64,000 nucleotides of DNA from Anaeramoeba flamelloides (GCA_027625915.1 JANTQA010000063.1:1426001-1490000); one strand, 5' to 3'. Shown: positions 23,101 to 34,606, numbered from the stretch's first letter. Translations and numbers: made by a program. The notes: generated from the sequence alone by a model not told the origin.

Positions 23101-24270
23101 AAGAGAAGGGAAAAGAAAAGGAAATGGGATAGGAGAAGGAAAAGGAAAAGGAAAAAGAACAGGAAAAGGAAAAGGAAAAGGAAAAGGGAAATAAAAGGGA
23201 AAGGGAAAAGGAAAAGAATAAGAATAAGAAAAGGGGAAGAGAAAGGGGAAAAGAAAAAGAAACGGGAAAAGAAAATACAAATACGAACACAAATAAAAAT
23301 TTTAATGAAAAAGAAAAAGAAAACACAACTAAAATTAAAATTGAAAACAAGAATGAAATTAAAAATCAATTTGTAAAAACGGAAGTTAAGAAAAAAGAAT
23401 CATATACAATAAAACTTTTAAAGAGAAAAATTTTAGATGAAGAAAAAGTTTTTCAAACAAATAATATGTTCCCATTATTTCAAATTGTTACTATGGGGGA
23501 AAATACAAATTTAATACAAAAGATCCATAACAGAAAAGAAAAAATATTAATTGATGAAAATACAATTTTAGGTATCAGGTGGAATCCATTATTATTTTTT
23601 AATAAGGATCCTGCAATTAATTTTGAAAAGGATGTACCAAGAATTGCAAAAAATTACTCTTTACAAGATGAAAAAAATAACAATTCAATTTCCTTGAAAG
23701 AATGTTTGAATAATTTTAAAAATCCTAATAAAATAATTAAAGAAACGGGTTTTTGTGATTATTGTAATCATGATCGAAAATTAAAAAGCAAAATTGAAAT
23801 TTATAAACTTCCACAAACTTTAATTTTTTCTACAAATGAAATTTCCAAAAATTCATCCAAAAAATTAAAAATTCCCCGAAAAATCTCTTTAGCAAATATC
23901 CTAAAAACACCAGATTCCAACTCAAATCTGCAGTCATATAAATATACATTAACTTCTTTAATTATTCAAAAAAAGAATTCTTTAAACAAGCTTTATCAAT
24001 TAAATATTAATAATGGTGAATGGTATAAATATTCTAAAGATAAAATCACAAAAATTAAAAGGTTAAAAACCATTTTTAATAAAAATACAAAGCCTAATAT
24101 TTTATTTTACCAAAAACAAAATAATGATAAATTGAAATCAATTAACGACATTATTAAACAAGATTTTACAAAATTTAGGGGAAAATTGCTCTCTGAAAAA
24201 ATAACGTTAAAAAATCAAATTATTTCAAATCCTTCTTTGTTTATTAAAAAGAAAGAAGATGAACTGAATG

Positions 24271-24332
<62 letters not shown>

Positions 24333-24392
24333 TTTAACATTGAACTGGAGGAAGATTTTAATGAAATCGAAATTGATATCGAAACTGATTAA
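20197..24392 (+). CDS. USP-fold protein, predicted catalytically inactive, with ubiquitin-like insert
   Basis: Exon 1, 20197..20722, splices in phase 1 to exon 2, 22336..24392 (acceptor TATAG). The start of a USP domain is recognisable: SSIGVVPLQGHNIPSYFKN (18-36), where a Cys-box would read GN-TCYMN. Here the Cys is absent and NIPSYFKN stands in. Then follow helices ending SFLVWLINYL (compare USP39 DFLSWFLNAL). Two zinc CxxC pairs are present, CKFC (188-191) and CDYC (649-652). Between them sits a ubiquitin-like segment (about 216-293) as in USP4/15. The His-box region (YKYTLTSLIIQKKNSLNKLY) has no GHY; NNGEWYKYSKD and NILFYQKQ complete the fold. The tail has a poly-Asn run. One in-frame TAG lies at 23130-23132 inside a Lys/Glu tract, so this is either a pseudogene, an error, or a masked intron. 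With the TAG counted as one codon the frame spans 860 codons. Confidence 0.7.
20723..22335 (+). other. Intron 1 (1613 bp) of the USP-like gene
   Basis: The donor ACAC/GTAAGT and acceptor ATATAG join VT with LAFLTQIKEDLTCKFC in phase 1. The interior carries a solo arm like the TACAGT palindrome near 20880, a repeat shared with 47840-48420 (about 21130-21700; AAAGAAATATTTGCAAAAAA) and one shared with 8840-9130. Confidence 0.7.
22990..23385 (+). repeat. Purine-rich (GGAAAA)n tract with in-frame TAG; possible cryptic intron
   Basis: This is a nearly T-free tract encoding Lys/Glu/Arg repeats. A consensus donor, AAAG/GTGAGA, lies at 22990. Frame-keeping acceptors exist, for example ending 23313 or 23385. 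Either choice removes the TAG at 23130 and keeps the downstream zinc pair in frame. Because stops need T, an open frame through this tract is weak evidence of coding. Confidence 0.45.
24269..24333 (+). repeat. (AAT)n microsatellite encoding poly-Asn
   Basis: About twenty AAT codons in the C-terminal tail of the USP-like protein, after DELND and before FNIELEEDFNE. This is likely slippage-prone and variable in length. Confidence 0.9.
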
Positions 24393-24851
24393 AAGGGTTA
24401 GCTTACCAAATAGACTATCAATTTTAAAATTCAACTTTTAGTCTGGCAATTTATTATTAAAATATCCAAAAAATAATAAAAAAAAATTAAAAATCTGAAT
24501 TAAATTGTATTAACATCAAATTAATTTTTGTCTTTTGATTGTTATTTTTTATTTATTATCTAATGTATTTTTGTTTAATGCCATTTTCTAATTAAAGAGT
24601 GGAAATTTTTTATTCAAGTTCCCGATTCCTATTTACTAAAATTATTAGAGAAAAAAAAAAAAAAAAAAAGATCTTCACAAAACAAATTCAAAATTACAAT
24701 TTTAGATCTCAATTAAACTCTTGCTTCAAAAAATTTTGGGATAAAACTTAATTTATTTTAATTTGGATTTTAAAGTAAATAATTTGATTTGAAATAAAAT
24801 TTATAATTGAATTGAACGTGGTTAAACTTATACAAGTAATTCATTTAATGG

Positions 24852-24893
<42 letters not shown>

Positions 24894-26169
24894 GTAGTCC
24901 ACGATCTTTTCTTTCTAAATCCAAAAAAAAAAAAATTGATTATCTAAGCAATGGCTTTTCAAATTTATTTTATGATGATTTTAAATTAAATGTTTAAATG
25001 GTAAATGTTTCAACAACAAAGGATATATTTTTGGTTCCGACTAAATTTATTATTATTTTCTATCAATTCTACTCTTATAACATACTAATACTATCCTTTT
25101 CAAATATTTTCCCCCTTTTCAACAGTTTTAAACATAAAATTCAAATTGTACAATAAGTATTCATAAATTATTAAAAAAAAATTTGGAAACTAATGTATTT
25201 TCAAAAAAGTTGCGAATTTAATTTTATTTCAATTTCATTAAAATCATCTTTGTAAGTGAAGGTATTCATTAATTGATAATATCAATTTAAATTTAATATT
25301 AATACCAATTGAATCAATGACAATTGTTATTATTTCAAAATATGTTGATCAAAAAATTTATAAATATATAAAAAATCTAAACACATTTTTTTTAAATAAA
25401 AAAAGGTACAACTAATTCCAATAAATCAAAAAAAAAAGATAATGTAATAATGGTGTAAATGATTTATTCAACTTCAAAATATAGTTATAAGTTTTTCCTT
25501 CATTTTGAATTTTATCAAGATTAAACCTCTCTAAAAAAATTTTTTTCTGATCAAAAAAAAAAAAAACAATTTCTAATTAAAAAAAAATATCTTAAATACT
25601 AAGAATTTGAGAAAAGAATCCTCATAATGATAAAAACAAAATAAAAAACTTGGAATTTTAAATAAATTTTATATCTTATAATAAAAAAATTTTTACAATG
25701 GAAAAAAAAAAATTTAATTCTTCAAAGCAGTAACGTATAGCCAACTATTATATTCATTGAAATATATGATCTAACAAAAAAAAAAATTCCAAAGAAATTG
25801 ATGTTTGGATTTATAATAAAAAAAAAAACTTAAATTTTTTGTTAATCAACACACACAATACCTTAACTTATTTATTAAATGGTGCAAAAATTCATAATGT
25901 CAGAATAAAAATTTATAAGAGAACATTTCAGTGAATTCAAAAATTAAAAATCTTATATTTTGACAAATGAATTAAATTTATTTCTTTTAGGAAAAACAGA
26001 ATTTAAAAAATATTGAATCGAAATAATAATAACAAAATAAAACAAGAAATCATATTAGATAATTTCATAATTCAAAAATTAGAAAATTTTACTCATTAAA
26101 AACGTTCTAAAAATATTAAAAATAATAACTTTTAATAATAAATTTGATAAAATTTCCTGTTTAAAAGTA
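24393..26169. other. Intergenic, no gene seen
   Basis: This is very AT-rich sequence between the USP-like gene and the hairpin array, with a (TA)n run at about 24858-24888 and many A8-A12 tracts. No reading frame or recognised repeat was found. Confidence 0.5.
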
Positions 26170-26930
26170 GTGAGGGTACCATATAGTGTATAGGTATTTT
26201 AATTTTAATTTTTGAAATGAAAATAAAATTTAAATGATTTTTTTTTTTATTTCTAAAAATCAAAAAAACCTTACTACATTTTTCCCGGATTAAACAAAAT
26301 TGATTGAATTCTTTGAATTTAATCTATTATTTTAAATACTGGCAAAGTTAAAGGAAAGTACCTAGGTTTTTTTGATTTTTAGAAATAAAAAAAAAAATCA
26401 TTTAAATTTTCTTTTCATTTCAAAAAGTAAAAATACCTAACGAAAATCTATTAATTTTTCAAATAAACAGAAAACCCAAGAAAATCTAACGACTCTTTTC
26501 CAGAATTCGAAAGAAAGTAGAAAAAACTTTGATTTTACTCAATTCTTTTAAATTCTGGAAAACCTAACGAAAAGTGCCGTAGAGTGCCTAGCTTTTCCTG
26601 AATTCAAAAGAATTGAGAAAAATCAATGATTTTACTCAATTCTTTTAAATTCTGAAAAAGCTAACGGCGGTTTTTTTTAATTAAAGAAATTAAAAGAAAA
26701 TTTTTGAAATTATCTTTTTATTTCTCAAATTAGAATAAAAACCTAACGAAAAGTGCCGTAGAGTGCCTAGATTTTCCAGAATTCAAAAGAATAGAGAAAA
26801 ATCAATGATTTTACTCAATTCTTTTAAATTCTGGAAAAGCTAACGGCGGTTTTTTTCATTTTTTGTTTTTGTTTCGAAAATCTATTGATTTTCTAATCAA
26901 AACAAAAATTAAAAAAAACCTAACGGCCAA
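26170..26930. repeat. Modular hairpin array C (largest)
   Basis: Oriented opposite to array B. It holds a large palindrome, 26190-26440, whose arms read GGTATTTTAATTTTAATTTT and the mirror ending AAAAATACC. Three CCAGAATT-type hairpins follow (about 26498-26568, 26590-26664, 26769-26843), with one AATTAAAGAAATTAAAAG hairpin and one AAAATCTATTGATTTT hairpin. An identical linker, AAAAGTGCCGTAGAGTGCCT, occurs at 26570-26589 and 26750-26769. Hairpins close with CTAACG or CTAACGGCGG. It ends about 100 bp past the Rh gene stop codon. Confidence 0.8.
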
Positions 26931-27037
26931 TAGAATGTAATTTTGTTGAATCACCTCTCTTTGGAATAAAAAATAAAAAATAAAAAAAATTGATTTTTTT
27001 TTTTTATTATTTTTATTTTTTTGTGAGTTTTTTTTTT

Positions 27038-30000
27038 TTAAACATTATCTGAAGAAAAGTCAGACGAATTTGAAATATTTATTTTTCCATTTTTATCTTC
27101 TACATCAAATGTACTTCTTTTCGTCGTTGAATAATCTGAGAAGGTTGAGCTTCTATTAGTGTCTGTATCAATATCCTCTTGTTTGGATTTGCTATCGCTC
27201 CAAAATTCTGAGTCATCAAATGGTTTATCTGGTTTGATTTTCATTAAATAAATTAAAAGTCCAATTATACATCCACCAAATAATGATATTACAAAGGACA
27301 TTATAAAGCAGGCAGCTTGTGATTTTGTCTGGTTATCACTCCGGGGGAAAATTCTTTCAAATTCTCCATCATATAGATCATGATCCTTGGTTCCAAAATG
27401 TGTGGTTACAATACTTGCAATGCCACCGATAATTCCTATAAAAAAATTTTTTATCACATTTTTTGGAGATTTCAAATAAATATAAATTGGAAAATTGGAA
27501 TTAAATGTTATGAAATATTTTTAAATTTTTACCTGGAATTCCATGTAGATTCATAATTCTGCAAGAATCTTCAACGTTAAATCGATTTTTTAATTGTTTG
27601 GAAAGAATTTCGTATCCAATGATAGAAAAAAGTCCACCTGCAAAGCCTATTATCATGGCCCCATATAATGATACACACAAATTTGCTGAAGATCCAATTG
27701 CAATTCCACCTATATATAAATATATGTATATATTAAAAAAGGGCAAGATTATTATTAATAATAATTGATAAACAGCCAATTTACTATTGTTAAATATTTT
27801 TTTTATTTCTTGTTTAAAAAATGAAATGAAAATATAATTTATATCAAACAATATATCCCTTAGGACCGCGGGTTTGTCTAAATTTCATCAAGTTTAAAAG
27901 AAAACATTTAAAATGATATTAATGTACTGATATATTTATTTTCTTATTTGCCTTTAATTCAGATTTGAATTATAATAAAAAGTCAAAATTGTTCAAAGAT
28001 AAATTAAGTTATCTTAATTATTTTCTTTTTGATCTTGGGAAAAAAATTAATAATTTATTTTGTCAAAATTTTGTGGATTAATATTTTTTTTTAAATTTTT
28101 TAAATGTGAAATTTTATTACAATAATAGTAATTCAAAATACTATTGATTGATTGATTAATAATAACCATCAAACAATGCTGAATAATATTTAAAAGTTAT
28201 TTTATATTTTCTTTGAATTTAGGGTTGATTAATTTTTCTATTAAAAAAGTTTTTATTTTTTAATTCCAAAATGAAATAAATGAAATTATTTTACAATTTT
28301 TTTTTTTTTTTTTTGTTTTTTCAAGTATTTTCTATTGCTCAAATTGAAGTTTTAGAAAATTATTCATATTAAACTTTCAATTCTTGATCTAAAGAAATGA
28401 ATTTCATTTTTCTCTTGATTTAATATTTATTAAAATTTTATCTAAAAAACATGAAAATTTCTCATTAATATATTTCTTTATTTTTTTTTTTATCATAAAA
28501 TTAACATAGATAATAAAAAAATCTTGGAAACCAAGAAATTTTTTTTTGAATTTTGTTATTAGTAAAAATTTGAATGATATACTTGTAAAAATTGAATTTT
28601 TCAATCCAAATTAATCCCGTTATTGGAAAATAATTTTTGAACTATGGTCTATTATTCAATAATCTTGTTTATTTAATGTATAGATTTTAAAAAGTTAAAA
28701 ATTAAAAAATAGTAAAAATTAAAAAAAACAAATCAATTAATAATCTGACTCGAACTATTGGCCAAATTATTTAAATTTAAAAAAAATTATTTGTTGAAAA
28801 AATTTCCAAATTTTGCAATGAAAAAAAATATTATTTTTTTCTAGAATTTAATTGATATTTTTTTGTATTTTTTAATTATTTAGAATCAAAATATAGATAT
28901 TGTTATCGAATGATAATAAACAGATAAAAGAAATTTTTCATGTGATGTAAAAAATCTTTTGTAATGTTCAAATTATTTATTAAAGTATTTTAGGCAATTT
29001 TGGGGTGGAAAGGTACCAAAAAAATTTCCAGTAAAGTATGATCTGTTTTAATCATTAAAAATACGAGGTTTTTGATATTGTAAACAAACTTTTCAAAAAA
29101 AAAAAAATTTTTTTTTTGACAAAATTTGGAAAAATAATAAAATCACAATAACCAAAAAAAAATTTTTTTAAATGAGTAAAAATTTTTTTCAAGTTATTTT
29201 TTTATTGTATGTAATTATAGAGTTTTTAATTATAAAATTTTCTTTCAAAGATAATTGTTTATAAATTCTATATCTTATAATGCATTGATAACAATTCAAA
29301 TTAAAAATTTTTATTTCAAAGGCATTTAGGATATTTGGGATTCTGAGGGATATATATTTATTTGAATGCGTTTATTCTTAATTAAGTTATTTTTTTTTGA
29401 AAGCAAATTTAAAAAAAAATGATAAAAAATAAACTTTTTTCTCTAAATATTTATATTGGTTATTTCCAGAAAAAAAATCTTTGTTAGAGAATACTCTACT
29501 GATTATGGGTATTATTGTTTTGTTCTCTTTTTTCGTTTTTTTTTTTTGAGAAATAAATGGTTGATTTTTTGGTTAAAGTCTCTTAATATAAAAAATAGAA
29601 GAGACAGATGGATAGAATAAGTGTGAATTTTCTCTGGATCTTAATTAACAAGTTATGTTTTCCAATTAAAAAAAAAATAGAATTCAAAAGGTGTTGTTGT
29701 TGGATAGTGTTATTTATTTTGAGAGTTTAAAGAGGGTGAAGTTAATAACTTTTGAAAAATGTTTTAATTTATAAAAAGTTAATTTTTGAGTTGAGAGTAA
29801 TTACTTTTAAATACTTTTATTAGAATTTAAAAATGCATCTGGTTTTAAGGACTATTCATAATAAAAAAAGCACCAAGTAATTTTTTATCGTTTTCTTTTG
29901 TAATTTCCATCAAAAAAAATACCTTAGTAAATACAATTGAGAAACTTGCCTTTTCCATTCATACACGTTTCCTGTGGGAGTGTAAAAGGGGAAACCTTTC

Positions 30001-33000
30001 CTCAAAAAGATTGAAAATACACCAATCAAGAAAAAAATCATTATTACTTTAAAGATCTCATCAAACAAAATTAATTTCAAAATTGAAAATTCAACAACGA
30101 AAAAATCAAAGTTCAAAACATTAGAAGGGGAAGGAAACGGATTCGATCTTTTGAAGCATCGTTGAACGAACTACGTCTAAAAATGACAAAGATGTTAAAT
30201 ATGTACCAAAAATGGTTGTGTCAACTGAAAATTTTCAAAAAAAACCCTAAATTTTCAATTTTAACAAGATTCCTTGACTCAAGGATCTTAAAAGTCAATA
30301 ATTATGTTTCTAGACTTAAAAAGAGTATTCACCGGCCTTGGAATACGAATAATCCTTAATGATCTAAAAAAAAAGAATAAAAAAACTTTTTAGAATTTTT
30401 TTTATTTTTTTAATTAATTTTAATTCATTAAAGATCCTCACCATTCAACAAATAATAACTTATGCAATTTGACTCATTGTTTGGACAACAAGGAAAATAT
30501 TTTTCAATTTGGGTACTATAAATATCACCCTCTCAAGAAAAATAAATTGCTTATTTTCTCAACTTGACATAAAAAACTACAGTTATTTTTATGTATTTCT
30601 TTCTTCGTTCCTTCCATTCTTTTTGAAAGAAATGTTAGCTCTCAAAAAAATCACTATTAGATTTTTCAGGGTTTTGTTTATTATAAAAAAATCGATAATC
30701 ATTTTCCGGTTAAAGGAAAAAACTAAGTCAGAACATTCATTATGTTTTTTTTTTTTCATAATTATTTTGCTTGAAAAATCAATAAATTTTCTTAAAATAA
30801 GAATTAAAAAAACTCTATTTAAGTTTTTTAAAATTTAAAATAATGAATAAAATTAACAATTATTTTCCTCTCATCCATTTGATTAAGGATGTAGGTACAT
30901 TTGACCAATTTTGAATGACATTAGTTTATTTCGAATTTGAATCATTGAAATCATTTCTTTAACTAAATACCTTAATATTTTAATAAATACTAGGACGAAA
31001 TATGTCCTAGTCTCATATATTTATATACCAATTAAAAAAAATTAAAATCCAAAAAAATTGATCCAGAAAAAATAAATAAAAATCATTTATTTCTTGATCT
31101 TATCTATAACCTTTGATACAATTACTTATTTTTTATTTGGTTATATTTTTACTTTCTTATGGGAAAACTTTTATTTGAAAATTTTTTATGAAACAAATTA
31201 CTTTGTTATTTCTAAAGAATTTCCAAAATATATTTTCATTTCATATTTTTGATTTAATTTATCTAATTCTAAATTTGTTTAAGAAAATCAGATGTTTTTT
31301 AAATACTTATTCATAAAAATATATTTGTTGGACGAATTCGTTTGATTTTAAAATTATTTATTTTCGATTAAATTGGTAACTTAAAATGATTTGGAATTTT
31401 GATTTCAATTTTTTCTCATATTTTCTTTTCTTTGAGGTTTAATTTTTTGTAATTGTTTTTTGATTTCGGTAATTTAACACCCTTATTTTAATTTTTGATA
31501 TTATATTCTTTATTTTGGTATTGTTTGATAAAAATATCTGAAAAAAGAATTTTTAAAGCAAATTTGTAAAAAGCATTTTTCGTTAAAAAATAATAAATAG
31601 TAATGGGGTGAGAAATTTAAGGTTATAACTTTGTTTGGATTCACACAAATTAAGAAGTTAAAGAAGAAACAAATCTTTGAAAATAGGCCTGGGTCGAATT
31701 TTTTTTTTTTTTCGTTCTTAGTTTAAACAAATTTTTTTTGGAAAGGTGATCGTTCATGTTTGGTCTTCTAAAAAGATTTAGATTGGTTTAAAATGCACGA
31801 CTTCTCATACTTTGTTTATTGGTTTACTTTTTGATTAATTTCAAGCATTATCATATAAACACATTTCTAGATCAAAAACATAATTTAATAAAAACTCAAA
31901 AATTTAATAGAAAAAAAATTTTCATAAAATTGAAAAATTGAAAGATTCAACTCTGAATTACTTTGGCTTTTGTTTTCTTTTCTCAAATAGATCTGCGAAT
32001 GGTATTTTGATTTCAAAGTATCAATATCCATTGCCAACTCAAAAAATCTTTTTTTAAATAAGGTTCTCACAATTAAAATTTTTGCAAATGGGAAAATATA
32101 TCCACTCCCTTTTAAGTGGTGTGACCAAAAAAATTGAGTGTTGTTCTAAAAATAATTTCAACAACTGTTATTTACAAAAACAATACATCACAAGTGTAAA
32201 TAAGGAATGTTGTAAAAAATAGAGTTTTTACAATCTTAGAGATAAATAAAGTTTTTCATCAATTCAAGAGAGACTTTTGAAACTGTTTTTTCACAATTTA
32301 TGGAAATGATAACTTTTTCTACCAAATAAAATAGAAGCTTTTTTCCACCCGGATCAAGAAACAATTATTTATTACTCGTCTCACAACCGATGAAAGTTTT
32401 CATTGAAATTACTTTTTAAAGACACAATGGGCTTTGACAAATTAGAGGTGGAAAAAAATTTGAAAATTATTTGGAATTTATCGGTATTTGGATAAATGAA
32501 ATTTGAGAAACAAAGAAGGAAAAAGAAGAGTTGAAAAAATTTTAACAAACCTGCAAGTGTTGCTCCTTGTATATCAATGACATTAAATTTCCCTTTTGAA
32601 GCATAAGGTGTTTTTAATTTTACAAAGAAGAAACGGAAAAAGAAAAAGAAAAAGAGAAAAGTTACTTTGGGCAGATTTCCAAAAAAACAGAAAATTAAAA
32701 AAAATATTTGATGGTCGGATATAAAAAAAAAAAAAAAAAATATTTTTACCTTTATTAAAGAAAGGAGACAACAAGAAAGACGCACAACAAGAAGAGCATA
32801 TCGCCAAAAGTGTGTTTATTATTGAACGGTAGCTTGATTGGGGTGTAGCAAGAGCTGTATTAAAACTCGGAAACATCACCCACATGATCAGTGTACCGAT
32901 CCAAGTAAACATTTCTGAATAGCTATCAGAAATATATTTTTCATTTTGAAGTGTTCCATTGTGCTGGCGAAGGAAGACTGAAATTGCAAAACCAAAAAAG

Positions 33001-33578
33001 GATCCAAAAGTGTGTACTGTCATTGAGCGACCAAGATCAATCCCTTCTGCGAGCACAATACTGAAATAGTAATTGAAAGAATACAAGATTAATTCACAGA
33101 ACGCAATCATCAACATTTGAAAGGGTGTGGTTCTTCCAAGAATTACACCAAAGCTAATAAGAACGGTAGACGCACAATATAGCCCCTCAATAAGATCGTC
33201 AATCGTGAGCGAGTGTTTCATGAAATTCCCATCGTGTAGCTGATCCCAAAACACTTTGAGGATGATCCCAAACTGAAGGCAAAAGGCTGTTAAAAATAAC
33301 GTATAACCAACACTCGAGTATCCATAAAAACGTAAAAATGACCTTATGAAACCAAAGCCAACAAGAACAAATAGTGCAATATTTGTATAATAAAAATAAT
33401 ATCGATCAACACGAGAATCGATTATTTCTTGATCACCCTCATTATAAGTTTCATCAAAGGTCTCATCATATTTAAACCAAACTCCATAGATTATTATAAA
33501 TACAATTTGGAGAAACAAAAGAAGGGAAAAAAAGATTTTTTGAGTTTGTTGGTTTTTCATACAAGTGTCTATTTGCAA
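27038..33578 (-). CDS. Rh-type (Rhesus glycoprotein/Amt superfamily) ammonium transporter, 4 exons
   Basis: Exons 33578..32750, 32592..32551, 27709..27533 and 27435..27038 join in phase 1 throughout, giving 481 residues (475 if translation starts at the second ATG, 33560), the usual Rh length. It is a polytopic plasma-membrane channel for NH3 (possibly CO2). Pore histidines are in MTVHTFGSFFG (H189) and MNLHGIPG (H346), matching the twin-His of the family. Other Rh landmarks are KGKFNVIDIQGATLAGG, SLYGAMIIGFAGG and GIIGGIASIVTTHFG. The cytoplasmic C-terminus (about 400-481) is Ser/Thr/Asp-rich and could be phosphorylated. Intron 2 is 4841 bp; the others are 157 and 97 bp. A TTAA fold-back MITE ends 173 bp upstream of the first ATG. 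Confidence 0.92.
27851..28130. repeat. Repeat shared with 37972-38260
   Basis: Common segments are ATATATCCCTTAG, CTAAATTTCATCAAGTTTA and TTCAAAGATAAA-TAGTTAT-type sequence, followed by an AT-rich tail. It starts next to exon 3 of the Rh gene. Ends were not resolved. Confidence 0.5.
29930..30360 (+). pseudogene. Coding-like relic, product unknown
   Basis: This patch is markedly less AT-rich than its surroundings. It lies inside the Rh gene intron on the opposite strand. Plus-strand frames give ordinary protein-like composition in pieces (KLAFSIHTRFLWECKRG; RRGRKRIRSFEASLNELRL; VPKMVVSTENFQKKP) in different frames. It is therefore probably an old, frame-broken coding fragment. I recognise no family. 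Confidence 0.25.
30891..32110. mobile_element. 1.2-kb TIR element, copy 2
   Basis: It starts GTAGGTACATTTGACCA and ends near GGGAAAATATATCCAC. The body aligns with 16551-17756 in opposite orientation and with 7490-8712 in the same orientation. It has no transposase. Confidence 0.5.
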
Positions 33579-33750
33579 GAAAACAATTAATAAAAAATGA
33601 ATTAATTATTTATTTGGTATTTAATTATTAAATTGAGACAGACTAACAAGAATGGTGTTCCTCTTTTGGGTTCTATATATTTGCAAAATTAACGAAGATT
33701 TCAGATAATTAGGAATTTGGAAAGATAAATTATTTTTTCGAAATTATCTG

Positions 33751-34309
33751 TTAAGGTTTACAATCCCTGAAACTGGAAAAAAGATTATCTTGTATTGGGT
33801 GTGTCAACTTGTTATTTTGGTTCTTAGCTGATCGATCCACAACTAAGTTTGGATCGTATAGGTGGTTTAAAAAGGCTATTTTTGTGATTTTATTTTTTTT
33901 TTTTCCGAAATCCGAATTGATGAGTCTAAGATTAATTAATTGGAAGATATTGAATTAGTAATTGAGTTTTTTGTTTTCTATGTTGAAAATTTTATTTACG
34001 CTTTGTATTATTTGATGCTTGTAAAAAAATTTTTTTTTATTTACTCCTAATTCTGTAAAAGGAAAATGATAATTTCAATTGACAACCCAAAAATTAACAC
34101 TTTCAATTCAATACCTTCTAATTAATTAATCTTAGACTCATCAATTCGGATTTCTGAAAAAAAAAAAATAAAATCACAAAAATAGCCTTTTTAAACCACC
34201 TATACGATCCAAACTTACACAAGATCGATCAGCTAAGAACCAAAATAACAAGTTGATACACCCAATACCAGATAATCTTTTTTCCAGTTTCAGGGATTGT
34301 AAACCTTAA
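33751..34309. mobile_element. TTAA fold-back MITE, copy 2 (complete, 559 bp)
   Basis: TTAA at both ends flanks long arms of about 230 bp. The left begins GGTTTACAATCCCTGAAAC; the right ends GTTTCAGGGATTGTAAACC. Only about 100 bp lie between the arms. The TTAA duplication is typical of piggyBac-type integration, but there is no transposase here. It is 173 bp upstream of the Rh gene. Confidence 0.85.
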
Positions 34310-34606
34310 GGGGCATAGTAAAACAGTAATAAATTGATTATTTGTAATTGAAAAAACTTTTTTTAGCTGTTTTTATGAGTACACAATACCAATTAAAAAC
34401 AACCTGTAATGATGAATGATAGATCTCATTAAAAATCATCAATCAAAAAAAAAGGGTATTCATAGAATAAGTACCAAAGGGTTACACTCAATTCCAATTT
34501 TTATTGTTGTGAATTATATAATCGTGAAAACAACTGTGTTGGTTTTGAAATATCTCTCTTTGGTACTTTTTGAGATCTCGAAGATTTTTTTTCATTTTTT
34601 CATTTC

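Larger units (their letters stand above)
27710..32550 (-). other. Giant intron 2 (4841 bp) of the Rh transporter gene
   Basis: The donor GCAG/GTTTGT and acceptor TATATATAG split the motif ATLAG/G. It contains a repeat shared with 37972-38260 (27851-28130), one shared in inverted orientation with about 54790-55000 (29340-29680), a coding-like patch (29930-30360) and a 1.2-kb TIR element (30891-32110). Confidence 0.85.

Noticed and set aside
22943-23369. Hydrophobic Phe/Leu/Ser-rich minus-strand frames
   Set aside because: These are the reverse of a purine-rich tract. Apparent membrane helices are compositional.
22932-23376. Long open frames on both strands across the GGAAAA tract
   Set aside because: Sequence almost lacking T on one strand is free of stops in several frames. 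These are shadows of the USP-like gene tract.
26570-26848. CRISPR-like repeat-spacer array
   Set aside because: Only two exact linker copies occur, spacers are palindromic and repeated themselves, and there are no cas genes.
26170-26930. Integron attC-like array (borders GTTAGGT and ACCTAAC formally fit GTTRRRY/RYYYAAC)
   Set aside because: The context is an intron-rich eukaryotic genome with no integrase and no cassettes between hairpins. The match to such a loose consensus is probably chance.
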